Source of the DNA: Chitinophaga oryzae
GTDB lineage: Bacteria; Bacteroidota; Bacteroidia; Chitinophagales; Chitinophagaceae
DNA length: 64,000 bases
Assembly: GCF_012516375.2 (NCBI RefSeq)
Contig: NZ_CP051204.2
Location: forward strand, 186,001 to 250,000
Direction of reading: 5' to 3'
Made by a program: the position numbers and the translations under genes
The notes under the pieces: generated by a model
Databases searched by the model: none
Told to the model about the DNA's origin: nothing
Seen by the model: the letters and a program-made list of their open reading frames with translations, nothing else
Shown here: positions 23,785 through 31,484 of the stretch, in pieces
Layout: each line of letters opens with the position of its first letter
Numbering within the stretch: position 1 is the stretch's first letter

Positions 23785-25065
23785 TCAGATCACCACCAGT
23801 TCATAGAAGTCGCCGGGTGTAAGGTATTGTTTGGCGAGATGTTGTAATTCTTCTGCGGTGATGTTCTTGATCGTCTGAATATTGTTGTAAAAATAGTTTT
23901 CGTCCAGGTCGTTGAGGATCAGGTTTTTCCAGCGTTGTATCAGCTGGAACGCTCCGTCCAGGTCGCCCAGAATGGAACCGATCATATAGTTGCGTACCAG
24001 GTCCAGCTCTTCCTGCGGCACAGCCTCATTTTGCAGGCGCTGCAGCTCTTTGTACACTTCTTCGATGGTAGCTTCGCACACGTCCCGGCCGGCTTCGGTC
24101 TGGATGTTTATGGCGCTCACCTGCCGGAAGTTGTACAGCTGGGAATAGATGCCGTAGGTATATCCTTTGTCTTCCCGGATATTGCTCATCAGGCGGGAGC
24201 CGAAGTATCCGCCCAGGATGGTGTTGAGCACCAGCATTTTGGGGAAGTCGGGATGGTAGCGGTTCGGGAACGGCCGGGCGATACGGATGGCGCCCTGCAC
24301 CCCGTTTTCATCATTGAAGATGCGGAATTTCTTTTCCTCAGCGGGTTGTACCGGAAGGTCCAGCCTGGTAAGGCTGGTTTCGCCGTTCCATTGGGTGCTG
24401 CCGAAGTGTTTATTCAGCAGTTCCAGCATATTGGCGGGCATGTTGCCGGCCACAAAAATGCGGCAGTTATTGTACGTATAGTGCTTTTGATAGAAAGCGC
24501 GCAGCGTTTCTGTCTGTAGGGCGTCATAGGCCATCATGCTGCTCACGCGGCCATAGGGATGGAATTCGCCAAACAGGTATTTATCGATAAAGCGGTTGGC
24601 CACAAAGTCACATTTCTGGAGATTGACAGCCAGTTTCTGTTTCTGGTTTTGTTTGTAGAGCTGCAGCTCTTCTTCCGGAAATACCGGATCAAGGATCACG
24701 TCCTGCAGCACCGGCAGCAGCACCTCCGTATGTTTGGTAAGGCAGTGCAGGGTGAAGGTGGCGTTTTCGTGATAGGCGTTCCGGTTGAGATAGGCGCCAT
24801 GATAGTCGATGGCTTCGTTGATCTCCAGCGCGGTCCTTTTGCTGGTCCCGTTTTTCATGAGAAAGTTGGTAGCGGTGGCTTCCAGGCTTTCACTTTCATA
24901 CCACGACCCTGCCGGAAATATCAGTTCCAGCTGGAGTGTTTCCTGCTCTTCCGATTTAATCACATAAACGGGAATACCGTTGTCCAGTGTGAATTTCTCG
25001 TAAGGTTTCAGTTTTATATCAAACTCCACAGCGTCTTTAATGGGAGGAGGAATCGTTCTGTTCAT
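23785..25065 (-). CDS. M16-family peptidase-like subunit lacking the zinc motif
   Basis: 426 residues with the two-domain M16 fold. At the position of the inverted zinc site HxxEH the sequence reads EATATNFLMKNGT, so metal ligands are missing. The C-terminal half keeps the YTYGIYSQL segment (R/Y pair) that helps substrate binding in the non-catalytic partner of heterodimeric M16 enzymes. It lies 36 bp after the HxxEH-bearing gene, the classic arrangement of a catalytic/non-catalytic pair. No signal peptide is visible at the N-terminus (MNRTIPPPIKDAVEFDI). Confidence 0.92.
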   Translation of the reverse strand: MNRTIPPPIKDAVEFDIKLKPYEKFTLDNGIPVYVIKSEEQETLQLELIFPAGSWYESESLEATATNFLMKNGTSKRTALEINEAIDYHGAYLNRNAYHENATFTLHCLTKHTEVLLPVLQDVILDPVFPEEELQLYKQNQKQKLAVNLQKCDFVANRFIDKYLFGEFHPYGRVSSMMAYDALQTETLRAFYQKHYTYNNCRIFVAGNMPANMLELLNKHFGSTQWNGETSLTRLDLPVQPAEEKKFRIFNDENGVQGAIRIARPFPNRYHPDFPKMLVLNTILGGYFGSRLMSNIREDKGYTYGIYSQLYNFRQVSAINIQTEAGRDVCEATIEEVYKELQRLQNEAVPQEELDLVRNYMIGSILGDLDGAFQLIQRWKNLILNDLDENYFYNNIQTIKNITAEELQHLAKQYLTPGDFYELVVI

Positions 25066-25101
25066 AAATAGCTCATTTATACCGTGTGACGGAGAAGTGG
25101 A

Positions 25102-26346
25102 TTATCCCTGGTTTTCGGCGTAATAGTAAATGGTGTTGGCATTTTTTTCATCGAAGAGCAGCTGTGCTTCCCGGTGAATATCTTCTGCTGTCACCACTTC
25201 ATAGTTTTCAAATTCTTTGTTCATCAGGCCGGCATCGCCGAGCAGCTCATAAAAGGCCAGGTTGTTGGCCCTGTTGAGCAGGCTCATGTCTTCAAAGGCA
25301 AGCAGGCTTTCCACACGGTTTTTCACCTTTTGCAATTCGCGTTCTGCGATCACTTCGCCCTGCAGTTTTTCCAGTTCCGTTTGTATGGCTTTTTCGGCGT
25401 CTTTCATTTTCACGCCTTTGACCAGTTTACCTTCGATGGTGAGCAGGCCGGCGTCGAGGCTGCCGAAATGATAGCAGTCGATATTGCTAAAGAGTTTTTT
25501 CTCTTTTACCAGTACCTGGTGCAGCCGGGAAGAGCTGCCGCCGCCGAGGATATCGGAGATAAGGTCGGCCGCGTAGTACCGTTTGTCGGAGCGGGGGTAC
25601 ATATGGTAGCATTTGTACAGCGCGTCCAGTGGTACGTTGGCTTTTACTTCCAGTTTGTGTGCTGCGTCCTGCGGCGGCTCTACCGGCAGGTTGCGGGTGT
25701 ATTTTTCTCCGGAGGGGATGTCGCCAAACCATTTTTCGGCCAGCGTTTTCACCTGTTCCACGGTCACATTGCCCGCTACGGAAAGAATGGCGTTGACCGG
25801 CCGGTAAAACTTAAAGAAGAAGGCTTTTACATCTTCCAGCTGCGCATTTTCGATATGCGACAGTTCTTTACCGATGGTCATCCAGCGGTACGGGTGCGTG
25901 CTGTATGCCAGCTCCCGCATCTTATGCCAAACGTCGCCATAAGGCTTGTTGATATAGTGTTCCTTAAATTCCTCCGATACCACTTTGCGTTGTACGTCCA
26001 GGCTTTTTTCACTGAAGGCGAGCGACAGCATCCGGTCGCTTTCCAGCCAGAAAGCGGTTTCGATGTTTTCCGCCGGCAGTTGTATGTAGTAGTTGGTGAG
26101 GTCGCTGGTGGTGTAGGCGTTGTTCTCCCCTCCTGCCATCTGCAGCGGCTCGTCATATTCCGGGATGTTCACAGACCCGCCAAACATGAGGTGTTCGAAT
26201 AAGTGGGCAAAACCGGTCTGTTGAGGATTCTCGTCTCTTGCGCCTACGTCGTACAGTACGTTTAATACAGCCATGGGCGTAGTGTGGTCTTCATGTACCA
26301 CTACCCGCAACCCATTAGCTAATGTAAATTTATTATAATGAATCAT
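25102..26346 (-). CDS. M16-family zinc peptidase, catalytic subunit
   Basis: 414 residues. The inverted zinc motif is GFAHLFEHLMFGG (HxxEH at about residues 47-51), with the downstream glutamate in ETAFWLESDRMLSLAFSE. It is a pitrilysin/processing-peptidase type enzyme that degrades or trims peptides. The absence of a leader suggests a cytoplasmic location, unless non-classically exported. It heads a minus-strand run with the zinc-less partner, a methyltransferase and two LprI-like genes. ATG 26346 is well placed ahead of NKFTLANGLRVVVHEDH. Confidence 0.95.
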   Translation of the reverse strand: MIHYNKFTLANGLRVVVHEDHTTPMAVLNVLYDVGARDENPQQTGFAHLFEHLMFGGSVNIPEYDEPLQMAGGENNAYTTSDLTNYYIQLPAENIETAFWLESDRMLSLAFSEKSLDVQRKVVSEEFKEHYINKPYGDVWHKMRELAYSTHPYRWMTIGKELSHIENAQLEDVKAFFFKFYRPVNAILSVAGNVTVEQVKTLAEKWFGDIPSGEKYTRNLPVEPPQDAAHKLEVKANVPLDALYKCYHMYPRSDKRYYAADLISDILGGGSSSRLHQVLVKEKKLFSNIDCYHFGSLDAGLLTIEGKLVKGVKMKDAEKAIQTELEKLQGEVIAERELQKVKNRVESLLAFEDMSLLNRANNLAFYELLGDAGLMNKEFENYEVVTAEDIHREAQLLFDEKNANTIYYYAENQG

Positions 26347-26482
26347 AATGTAATATTCGTATAAGAGTAAAAATAGGGTAAAAGGACTAATTACGTATTA
26401 GGAATTAAGAATTAGGGTGTGGGTTTGCTGTTCTCAGGATGGGTTTGGGGGAGACATATACGCTGTAATGTAGTGGTGGCGG
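26347..26482. other. Intergenic gap with a partial AATTACG repeat
   Basis: 136 bases. Around 26387-26416 lies AATTACGTATTAGGAATTAA, a decayed single-arm match to the AATTACG modules of the hairpin at 44663-44750. No second arm is present, so no hairpin forms. Confidence 0.4.
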
Positions 26483-27397
26483 TCATTCCAGGTACAGCTC
26501 TTTCTTTCCGTAATTGATGGTGATGGTGAACTGTTTCCATACCTCATAACCGACAGACCCGGCGATTTCTGTGAACACGCCCACATCGTTGATGTCTTTA
26601 CAATAACTGACGGGCACGTTGTTCATTGTTTTCCCGCCCAGTTGCAGCGAGGGGATGGTGCTGTTGATGTAATACAGTATCCTGACCATGTCCTGTACCC
26701 TGTCGGTATTGATGGTAGGGAGACTGTTGATGCGGTTGGAGTCTACGTAAGGCCAGTTGAACAGGATGCCGTAATCGCCGCCGGTGGTGATGTGATAATG
26801 CCCGGGAAGGTGGCGGCCGTCGGGCATGGTGATGGCGGCATCTATCACCGGCGTGGAGTAATTGAGCTGGAAATGCAGCAGCCGCCCGGTGTTGCCGGCG
26901 GGTGTTTTACCATTGCGGTACAGTACCAGCTGTTGTTGCCGGTAGTCGATCTTTACGATGTACAGTTTCATCAGGGTTACGCCGATGACGCCGTCGATAT
27001 CGCCGAGGTTGTCCAGGTTTTCGAGGTAGGCGTTGACGTAAGGAAGTCGTAATTCGTTCAGGTACAGTGCATTGATGGTAACTACCGGCGTTTTTACCAT
27101 GGCATTGTTGGTGCCGCTCATAAAAGCCTGGCGTCCGCTGTTGATCCGCATTTTTTCGGCGATGCGTTTATGGAGTACGGTGACTTCGGCGCCGGAGTCA
27201 AATACAAAGCGCAGGGTGTCTGTACTGCCGGAGAGAACGACCGGCAGCACCACATGTTTGCCGATCATGCGGAAGGGGATCACAGCCAGCGGTTTGCTGT
27301 TGTCTGCCGCTGCGGTGGCAGCGTTTTTTCGTTGTGCGAAAGCAGGCAGGAATAAATTACAGCATAAGCATATTACAGTCACCAGAGTACGCCACAT
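26483..27397 (-). CDS. Secreted retropepsin-like aspartyl protease
   Basis: 304 residues with a signal peptide (ending AFAQ). The aspartyl protease signature is FVFDSGAEVTVLHKRIA, with DSG in place of DTG, and the hydrophobic-hydrophobic-Gly element appears as DGVIGVTLMKLY. A second, degenerate repeat (HYHITTGGDYGILFN) replaces the other D-T/S-G with TTGG, so this half may not supply a catalytic aspartate; dimerisation or loss of activity are alternatives. It is adjacent to the related PDZ-containing protease (13 bp between genes), and both probably act on periplasmic proteins. Confidence 0.85.
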   Translation of the reverse strand: MWRTLVTVICLCCNLFLPAFAQRKNAATAAADNSKPLAVIPFRMIGKHVVLPVVLSGSTDTLRFVFDSGAEVTVLHKRIAEKMRINSGRQAFMSGTNNAMVKTPVVTINALYLNELRLPYVNAYLENLDNLGDIDGVIGVTLMKLYIVKIDYRQQQLVLYRNGKTPAGNTGRLLHFQLNYSTPVIDAAITMPDGRHLPGHYHITTGGDYGILFNWPYVDSNRINSLPTINTDRVQDMVRILYYINSTIPSLQLGGKTMNNVPVSYCKDINDVGVFTEIAGSVGYEVWKQFTITINYGKKELYLE

Positions 27398-27410
27398 GCT
27401 GCAAATAACG

Positions 27411-28481
27411 TTAAAGAATGCTTTTTATTGGCAACTTTTTAATTAACAGTTCATTATCCCTGGCAATCAGCAGGGTGGCCTTAGTGCCTACATTTTTGAG
27501 CAGTTCGCGGAACACCTGGAGGTTGGAGCCGAGATTGTTGTTGACAGCCATGATGATATCGCCCTTATGGATACCGGCTTTTTCTGCCGGGGACCCTTTG
27601 ATGATGTCCGTTACTTCCACCCGGCCGTCGATCAGGTAGATGATAAGGCCGGTATAGGAGTAGTCGAACATGTCTTTGTAATGGGTATTGGGCATCAGGT
27701 ATATCTCTTTTTTGCTGTAGTTGAGCGTAATATTGAAGCGGCGCAGCAGGTCGTTGCCGATCATGCCGCCGAGGAAGGGATAGGCCGTGATGTTGGTCCG
27801 GTCGTCGAAGATGTAGGTCGGCACGTTCCGGAAGGAGTAGTTGCCGATACGGAACTCCTGCACGGTGGTAAGTGACATCTGCATTTTGCCGCCCAGGCCC
27901 TGTGCTTCCGTCTGAATAATTTTCCGGGCTCTGCGTTGCCTGGTGATCAGCGCACTGTCTTTCACAAACTGGGTGGAGAGCAGCAGGCACATGCCGGCCC
28001 CGGTATCAAAGTAGTAGCGGTTGGTGACCGTTTTCCGCTCGTTGCGCAGCGGTGCTGTGATCAGTGGTATCTGGGTGAGCGAAGGGCGCAGGAGTTGCCC
28101 GCCTCTCGGATAGGCATAACGGCCTTTGGTGTTAACGATAATTTCTTCCGTATCATAGTCTACCGTTACGATATAGCGGCTGAGGAAACTGTAGCCGATG
28201 ATACCATCCACCTGTATACCGTATACCTGGCTAATCAGTTCATAATCATTGACATGGAAGTTGAGGCTGTCTACTGTCAGCCCGGGTAGCTTCAGGGAGT
28301 GCCCCATGGCGAAAGAGACGGTTTTGGCGGCGCCGAGTCCTTTCACCACCTTGTCGGTAGGCGTTAGGGGGATGCCAAGCCTGACACAGGTGGCGGTATC
28401 CAGTGAAATGCCGGCGCTGCCGGTGTCGAGGATAAACTGAAGCGTGTCCGGGATGTTGTCCAGTGTGGCCGAGATAACCAC
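27411..28481 (-). CDS. Aspartyl protease with PDZ domain (main part of an apparently frameshifted gene)
   Basis: 356 residues if begun at GTG 28481. Two aspartyl motifs are present, FILDTGSAGISLD and YYFDTGAGMCLLLS, giving both catalytic aspartates in one chain, with DGIIGYSFLSRYIVTVDYD after the first and GMIGNDLLRRFNITLNYSKK after the second. A PDZ domain ends the protein (about 270-350: IIKGSPAEKAGIHKGDIIMA). It lacks a signal peptide and the first beta strand. Both are encoded immediately upstream in another frame (28642-28481), joined at a run of four G. One extra G would give a continuous protein of about 410 residues. It could be a pseudogene, an assembly error, or a -1 frameshift. Confidence 0.85.
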   Translation of the reverse strand: MVISATLDNIPDTLQFILDTGSAGISLDTATCVRLGIPLTPTDKVVKGLGAAKTVSFAMGHSLKLPGLTVDSLNFHVNDYELISQVYGIQVDGIIGYSFLSRYIVTVDYDTEEIIVNTKGRYAYPRGGQLLRPSLTQIPLITAPLRNERKTVTNRYYFDTGAGMCLLLSTQFVKDSALITRQRRARKIIQTEAQGLGGKMQMSLTTVQEFRIGNYSFRNVPTYIFDDRTNITAYPFLGGMIGNDLLRRFNITLNYSKKEIYLMPNTHYKDMFDYSYTGLIIYLIDGRVEVTDIIKGSPAEKAGIHKGDIIMAVNNNLGSNLQVFRELLKNVGTKATLLIARDNELLIKKLPIKSIL

Positions 28482-28642
28482 TACGCCCCGTAGTATTGTT
28501 TGAATTTAAAGCGGGTGATGAACACAGATTGCTGAGTGGTGTCATTCTCCTGGATGGCATTTCCGGCAGATACTGGTTGATAAAGACCGGCTATGGCTGC
28601 TAAGGAGAGCAGCGCGGCGAGTAACAGATTTGGTTTAGGCAT
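28481..28642 (-). pseudogene. Detached 5' part of the PDZ aspartyl protease gene
   Basis: From ATG 28642 the frame encodes a signal peptide (PKPNLLLAALLSLAAIAGLY ... VSAG) and continues to FKFKQYYGA before a TAG at 28483-28481. The stop overlaps the GTG of the main frame (TAGTG). Reading the four-G run (28486-28489) with one base re-read gives QYYGGVVVISATLDN, the expected strand before DTG. This fragment is therefore the missing N-terminus of the downstream protease. Confidence 0.8.
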
Positions 28643-28735
28643 ACAGGTGATGCAAGGGGATCATTTGCCTAAATTTAATGTTTAATACGCTACATATAAA
28701 ATATTTTTATTACCCGCTGTTATTGTGCGATATAC

Positions 28736-28743
28736 TACCTTTG
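28736..28743 (+). promoter_or_regulatory. Promoter -7 box for mqnC
   Basis: TACCTTTG, an exact TAnnTTTG match, 30 bases ahead of ATG 28774. This also supports the shorter start over an upstream in-frame ATG at 28678, which would precede the promoter. Confidence 0.6.
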
Positions 28744-28773
28744 TCGGGTTATTCAGCGATTAGAAAAAAGCAT

Positions 28774-29898
28774 ATGGTACTTCAGGATTTATATCAAAAG
28801 GCGCAGCAGTTTGAGTTTCTGACAGCAGAAGAAGGGGTGTACATGTTTGAGAATGCACCGCTGGCAGAACTGATGCATATAGCCAACGAGTTACGTAAGC
28901 AGCAGGTGCCGCATGGGAAGGTGACCTGGCAGATAGACAGAAACGTGAACACGACCAACGTGTGCACGGCCAACTGTAAGTTTTGCAACTTTTACCGCAT
29001 ACCGGGCCATGCCGAAGCCTATATTACCGACATAGAGGAATATAAACGCAAGATAGACGAGACCCTGAAATACGGCGGCGACCAGCTGTTGTTACAGGGC
29101 GGGCATCACCCGGAACTGGGGCTGAGCTTCTATACCAACCTGTTCAGGGAACTGAAGAAGCTATACCCTACCCTGCGGTTGCATACACTGGGGCCCCCGG
29201 AAGTAGCGCACATCACCAAACTGGAGAAAAGCACCCATATCGAAGTGCTGCGCGCGCTGCAGGAAGCGGGCATGGACAGCCTTCCCGGCGCCGGTGCCGA
29301 AATTCTGAATGACCGCGTACGCCGGCTGATCTCCAAAGGCAAATGCGGCGCACAGGAATGGCTGGACGTGATGCGGGCAGCGCATAAGCTGAATATAGCC
29401 TCCTCTGCCACCATGATGTTCGGTCACGTGGAAACGGTGATGGAACGCTTCGAACACCTGGTGGACATCCGTCAGGTACAGAGCGAAAAACCCGAAGGAC
29501 ACTACGGCTTCACCGCCTTCATCCCCTGGACTTTCCAGGACGTAGACACGCTGCTGGCCAAGATCCGCGGGGTACATAACATGACCACCGCCGAAGAGTA
29601 TATCCGCATGATCGCTATGAGCCGTATTATGCTGCCCAATGTTAAAAACATACAAGCATCCTGGCTCACTGTCGGTAAACAGGTAGCGCAACTGTGCCTC
29701 CATGCCGGCGCCAACGATTTCGGCTCCATCATGATCGAGGAGAACGTGGTGAGCGCTGCCGGCGCACCACACCGCTTTACCTACCGCACCATGCAGGACG
29801 CTATCCGGGAAGCTGGTTTTGAACCGCAGCTGCGTACGCAACTGTACCAGTTCCGCGAATTACCGGCCGCTATCGAAGAGCAGGTGATTAACTACTAA
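28774..29898 (+). CDS. mqnC: Cyclic dehypoxanthinyl futalosine synthase (radical SAM)
   Basis: 374 residues. The radical-SAM cluster motif is CTANCKFCNF (CxxxCxxC), set in VNTTNVCTANCKFCNFYR. Family-specific segments follow: DQLLLQGGHHPELGLSFYTN, LHTLGPPEVAHI, AGMDSLPGAGAEILNDRVR, SATMMFGHVETVMER and GFTAFIPWTFQ. These separate MqnC from its relative MqnE. The enzyme cyclises dehypoxanthine futalosine in the futalosine route to menaquinone, which would supply the quinol pool used upstream of the cbb3 oxidase. The other mqn genes are outside the window. It is a single gene with its own promoter box and a strong downstream hairpin. Confidence 0.95.
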   Translation: MVLQDLYQKAQQFEFLTAEEGVYMFENAPLAELMHIANELRKQQVPHGKVTWQIDRNVNTTNVCTANCKFCNFYRIPGHAEAYITDIEEYKRKIDETLKYGGDQLLLQGGHHPELGLSFYTNLFRELKKLYPTLRLHTLGPPEVAHITKLEKSTHIEVLRALQEAGMDSLPGAGAEILNDRVRRLISKGKCGAQEWLDVMRAAHKLNIASSATMMFGHVETVMERFEHLVDIRQVQSEKPEGHYGFTAFIPWTFQDVDTLLAKIRGVHNMTTAEEYIRMIAMSRIMLPNVKNIQASWLTVGKQVAQLCLHAGANDFGSIMIEENVVSAAGAPHRFTYRTMQDAIREAGFEPQLRTQLYQFRELPAAIEEQVINY

Positions 29899-29907
29899 AC
29901 TTTGATG

Positions 29908-30064
29908 GCCATGATTACTGCAGATTTGCGAAGATCATGGCGTAATAGAAACTCAGATATAAAAAAAGACATGCCTCCGGGGCATGTCTTTTTTTATATC
30001 TGAGCTTGCCTTCTTTTATCTCGTTTATGTCGTGCTATGATCTTCGCAAATCTGCAGTAATCAT
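29908..30064. repeat. Nested double inverted repeat (about 155 bp)
   Basis: Outer arms of 31 bp, 29911-29941 and 30034-30064, match with one mismatch. They enclose an inner 24-bp perfect stem-loop. The left arm, extended to 29908, is itself bounded by GCCATGAT and ATCATGGC, an 8-bp inverted pair around an 18-bp core. The element lies between mqnC and the lipoprotein gene. Confidence 0.85.
29951..30004. terminator. Strong bidirectional terminator inside the nested repeat
   Basis: 24-bp perfect stem with arms CTCAGATATAAAAAAAGACA...TGCC and its complement around a short TCCG/TCCGG loop. In either orientation GGCATGTC is followed by seven T, a standard intrinsic terminator. It lies 54 bases after the mqnC stop. 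Confidence 0.85.
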
Positions 30065-30150
30065 GATCTCACAGTTATAGGAATGTTAAAACTATTTTGT
30101 CGCTGTTACATTTTCCTCCCTGCCACGTCTAACAGGTATAACGCAAAAAC

Positions 30151-30157
30151 AAGGAGG
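30151..30157 (+). promoter_or_regulatory. Strong Shine-Dalgarno site (unusual)
   Basis: AAGGAGG, five bases before ATG 30163. Most starts in this window have no such sequence, so this gene should be translated unusually efficiently by 16S pairing. Confidence 0.65.
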
Positions 30158-30162
30158 AAACC

Positions 30163-30789
30163 ATGAAAAAGCTGGGTTTAATATTGTCAGGATTAGTGAT
30201 AATGGCTTTGGCTGCGTGCAGTACGAAAGTTACTTCTTCCTGGCGCGCCAATAATGCGCAACAGTTACGGAAAGATCAGAAAATAATGGTGATGGCGCTG
30301 GTACCCCAGAAAGACCGTGCCCTTAGAAGCCAGATGGAGGATTTCACCGTAGCAGAATTCAGGCGCAAGGGGTATAACGCCGTTTCCGCGTTACAGGAAT
30401 TCGGTCCCGGCGAGTTTATGAAAATGGGCGAAAAACAGGCTGTCAGAAAGCTTCAGGGTAGCGATGTCGGCCAGGTCCTGACCATCGTCATGGTAGATAA
30501 AGGCAGGGAAAAAAGCTATACGCCGGGATATGCCTACGCTCCTTATGGTTACTGGGGATTCTGGCCTTACTATTCCCGTTGGTATAATACGTATTATGGT
30601 CCCGGGTATGTTACCTACAGCACCAGGTATCAGTGGGAAGGCAACCTGTACGACCTGAAGAGCGGCCAGTTGCTGTACTCTGTACAATCACAATCTTTTG
30701 ACCCGCCGTCCACTGCAAGAATGGCGGTGTTGTATGCACAGCAGGTAGTGAAAGATATGACGAAGAGAAACCTGCTGGCACAAAACTAA
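30163..30789 (+). CDS. Lipoprotein of unknown function with aromatic-rich loop
   Basis: 208 residues. Signal peptide with lipobox (ALAACS, lipid on Cys19). The mature part begins TKVTSSWRANN, similar in style to DUF4136-type lipoproteins. A middle segment (about residues 127-150) is packed with Tyr, Trp, Pro and Gly (YAPYGYWGFWPYYSRWYNTY), then WEGNLYDLKSGQLLYSVQSQ and ARMAVLYAQQVVKDM. Likely attached to the inner or outer membrane on the periplasmic side; function unknown. It is preceded by a strong Shine-Dalgarno and the nested repeat, and followed by a clear terminator. Confidence 0.85.
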   Translation: MKKLGLILSGLVIMALAACSTKVTSSWRANNAQQLRKDQKIMVMALVPQKDRALRSQMEDFTVAEFRRKGYNAVSALQEFGPGEFMKMGEKQAVRKLQGSDVGQVLTIVMVDKGREKSYTPGYAYAPYGYWGFWPYYSRWYNTYYGPGYVTYSTRYQWEGNLYDLKSGQLLYSVQSQSFDPPSTARMAVLYAQQVVKDMTKRNLLAQN

Positions 30790-30832
30790 TAACAGCGGAT
30801 AAAAGACAGATTTTAAGTGTGATAAAAATGAC

Positions 30833-30860
30833 GGCAGATCATTATTGATCTGCCTTTTAT
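30833..30860 (+). terminator. Intrinsic terminator of the lipoprotein gene
   Basis: GGCAGATCA (30833-30841) pairs with TGATCTGCC (30845-30853) around TTA, followed by TTTTATTTTG. Confidence 0.85.
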
Positions 30861-30938
30861 TTTGTCAGCGATTCATCATCAATAAATTCGCAAATCATAA
30901 TTTTATTCGTAGGTTTATCCCCCACTTTAATTCCGGTT

Positions 30939-31484
30939 ATGTTAGATATACCTGTCAATGAAGATCTTTATCTGCGGCAACTCACCATGCAGGACGCCCC
31001 ACTGGTATATAAACAGCTGGATGCCTCCCGGAAAAGCCTGCGTAAGTTCCTGCCCTGGGTGGATTACAATACCAATGAAGAACACAGCGCCCGTTTTATT
31101 CAGATGATGCAGCGCAAAGCGGAAGAACAGGAAGCCATTGCGCTGGGCATTTGGTACCAGCACCATTTATGCGGGGTGATGGACCTTCACGGGTGGGACC
31201 ACCAGGTACAAAAAGCGGAAATCGGATATTGGGTGGGAGAAGCTTTTCAGGGGAAAGGCATTGCCACAGCAGCCTGCCGGGCGCTGATCACCTATGCTTT
31301 CAAAAAACTGCGGTTAAATAAAATTGAGATCCGGTTCGTGTTACAGAACGAGCGTAGCGGGCAAATCCCTATTAAGCTGGGATTTACCCGCGAAGGTATC
31401 CTGCGGCACAACGCCAAGCTGCATGGCCAGTATGTGGACATGGTTGTGATGGGCGTGCTGCGGCAGGACTGGAAGCATTACTGA
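30939..31484 (+). CDS. GNAT-family N-acetyltransferase (RimL-like)
   Basis: 181 residues. It follows the ribosomal-protein acetyltransferase pattern: DLYLRQLTMQDAPLVYKQLD at the N-terminus, RKFLPWVDYN, AEIGYWVGEAFQGKGIATAA carrying the acetyl-CoA loop, then RLNKIEIRFVLQNERSGQIP and KLGFTREGILRHNAKLHGQY with the closing YVDMVVMGVL. This resembles RimL/YdaF. Target may be a ribosomal protein N-terminus but is not proven. Its 3' end overlaps the convergent permease by seven bases. Confidence 0.92.
   Translation: MLDIPVNEDLYLRQLTMQDAPLVYKQLDASRKSLRKFLPWVDYNTNEEHSARFIQMMQRKAEEQEAIALGIWYQHHLCGVMDLHGWDHQVQKAEIGYWVGEAFQGKGIATAACRALITYAFKKLRLNKIEIRFVLQNERSGQIPIKLGFTREGILRHNAKLHGQYVDMVVMGVLRQDWKHY

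Noticed and set aside
28246..28560. 104-codon minus-strand frame across the protease frameshift
   Set aside because: It is the third frame through this region; the two real frames carry the signal peptide and the DTG protease body.
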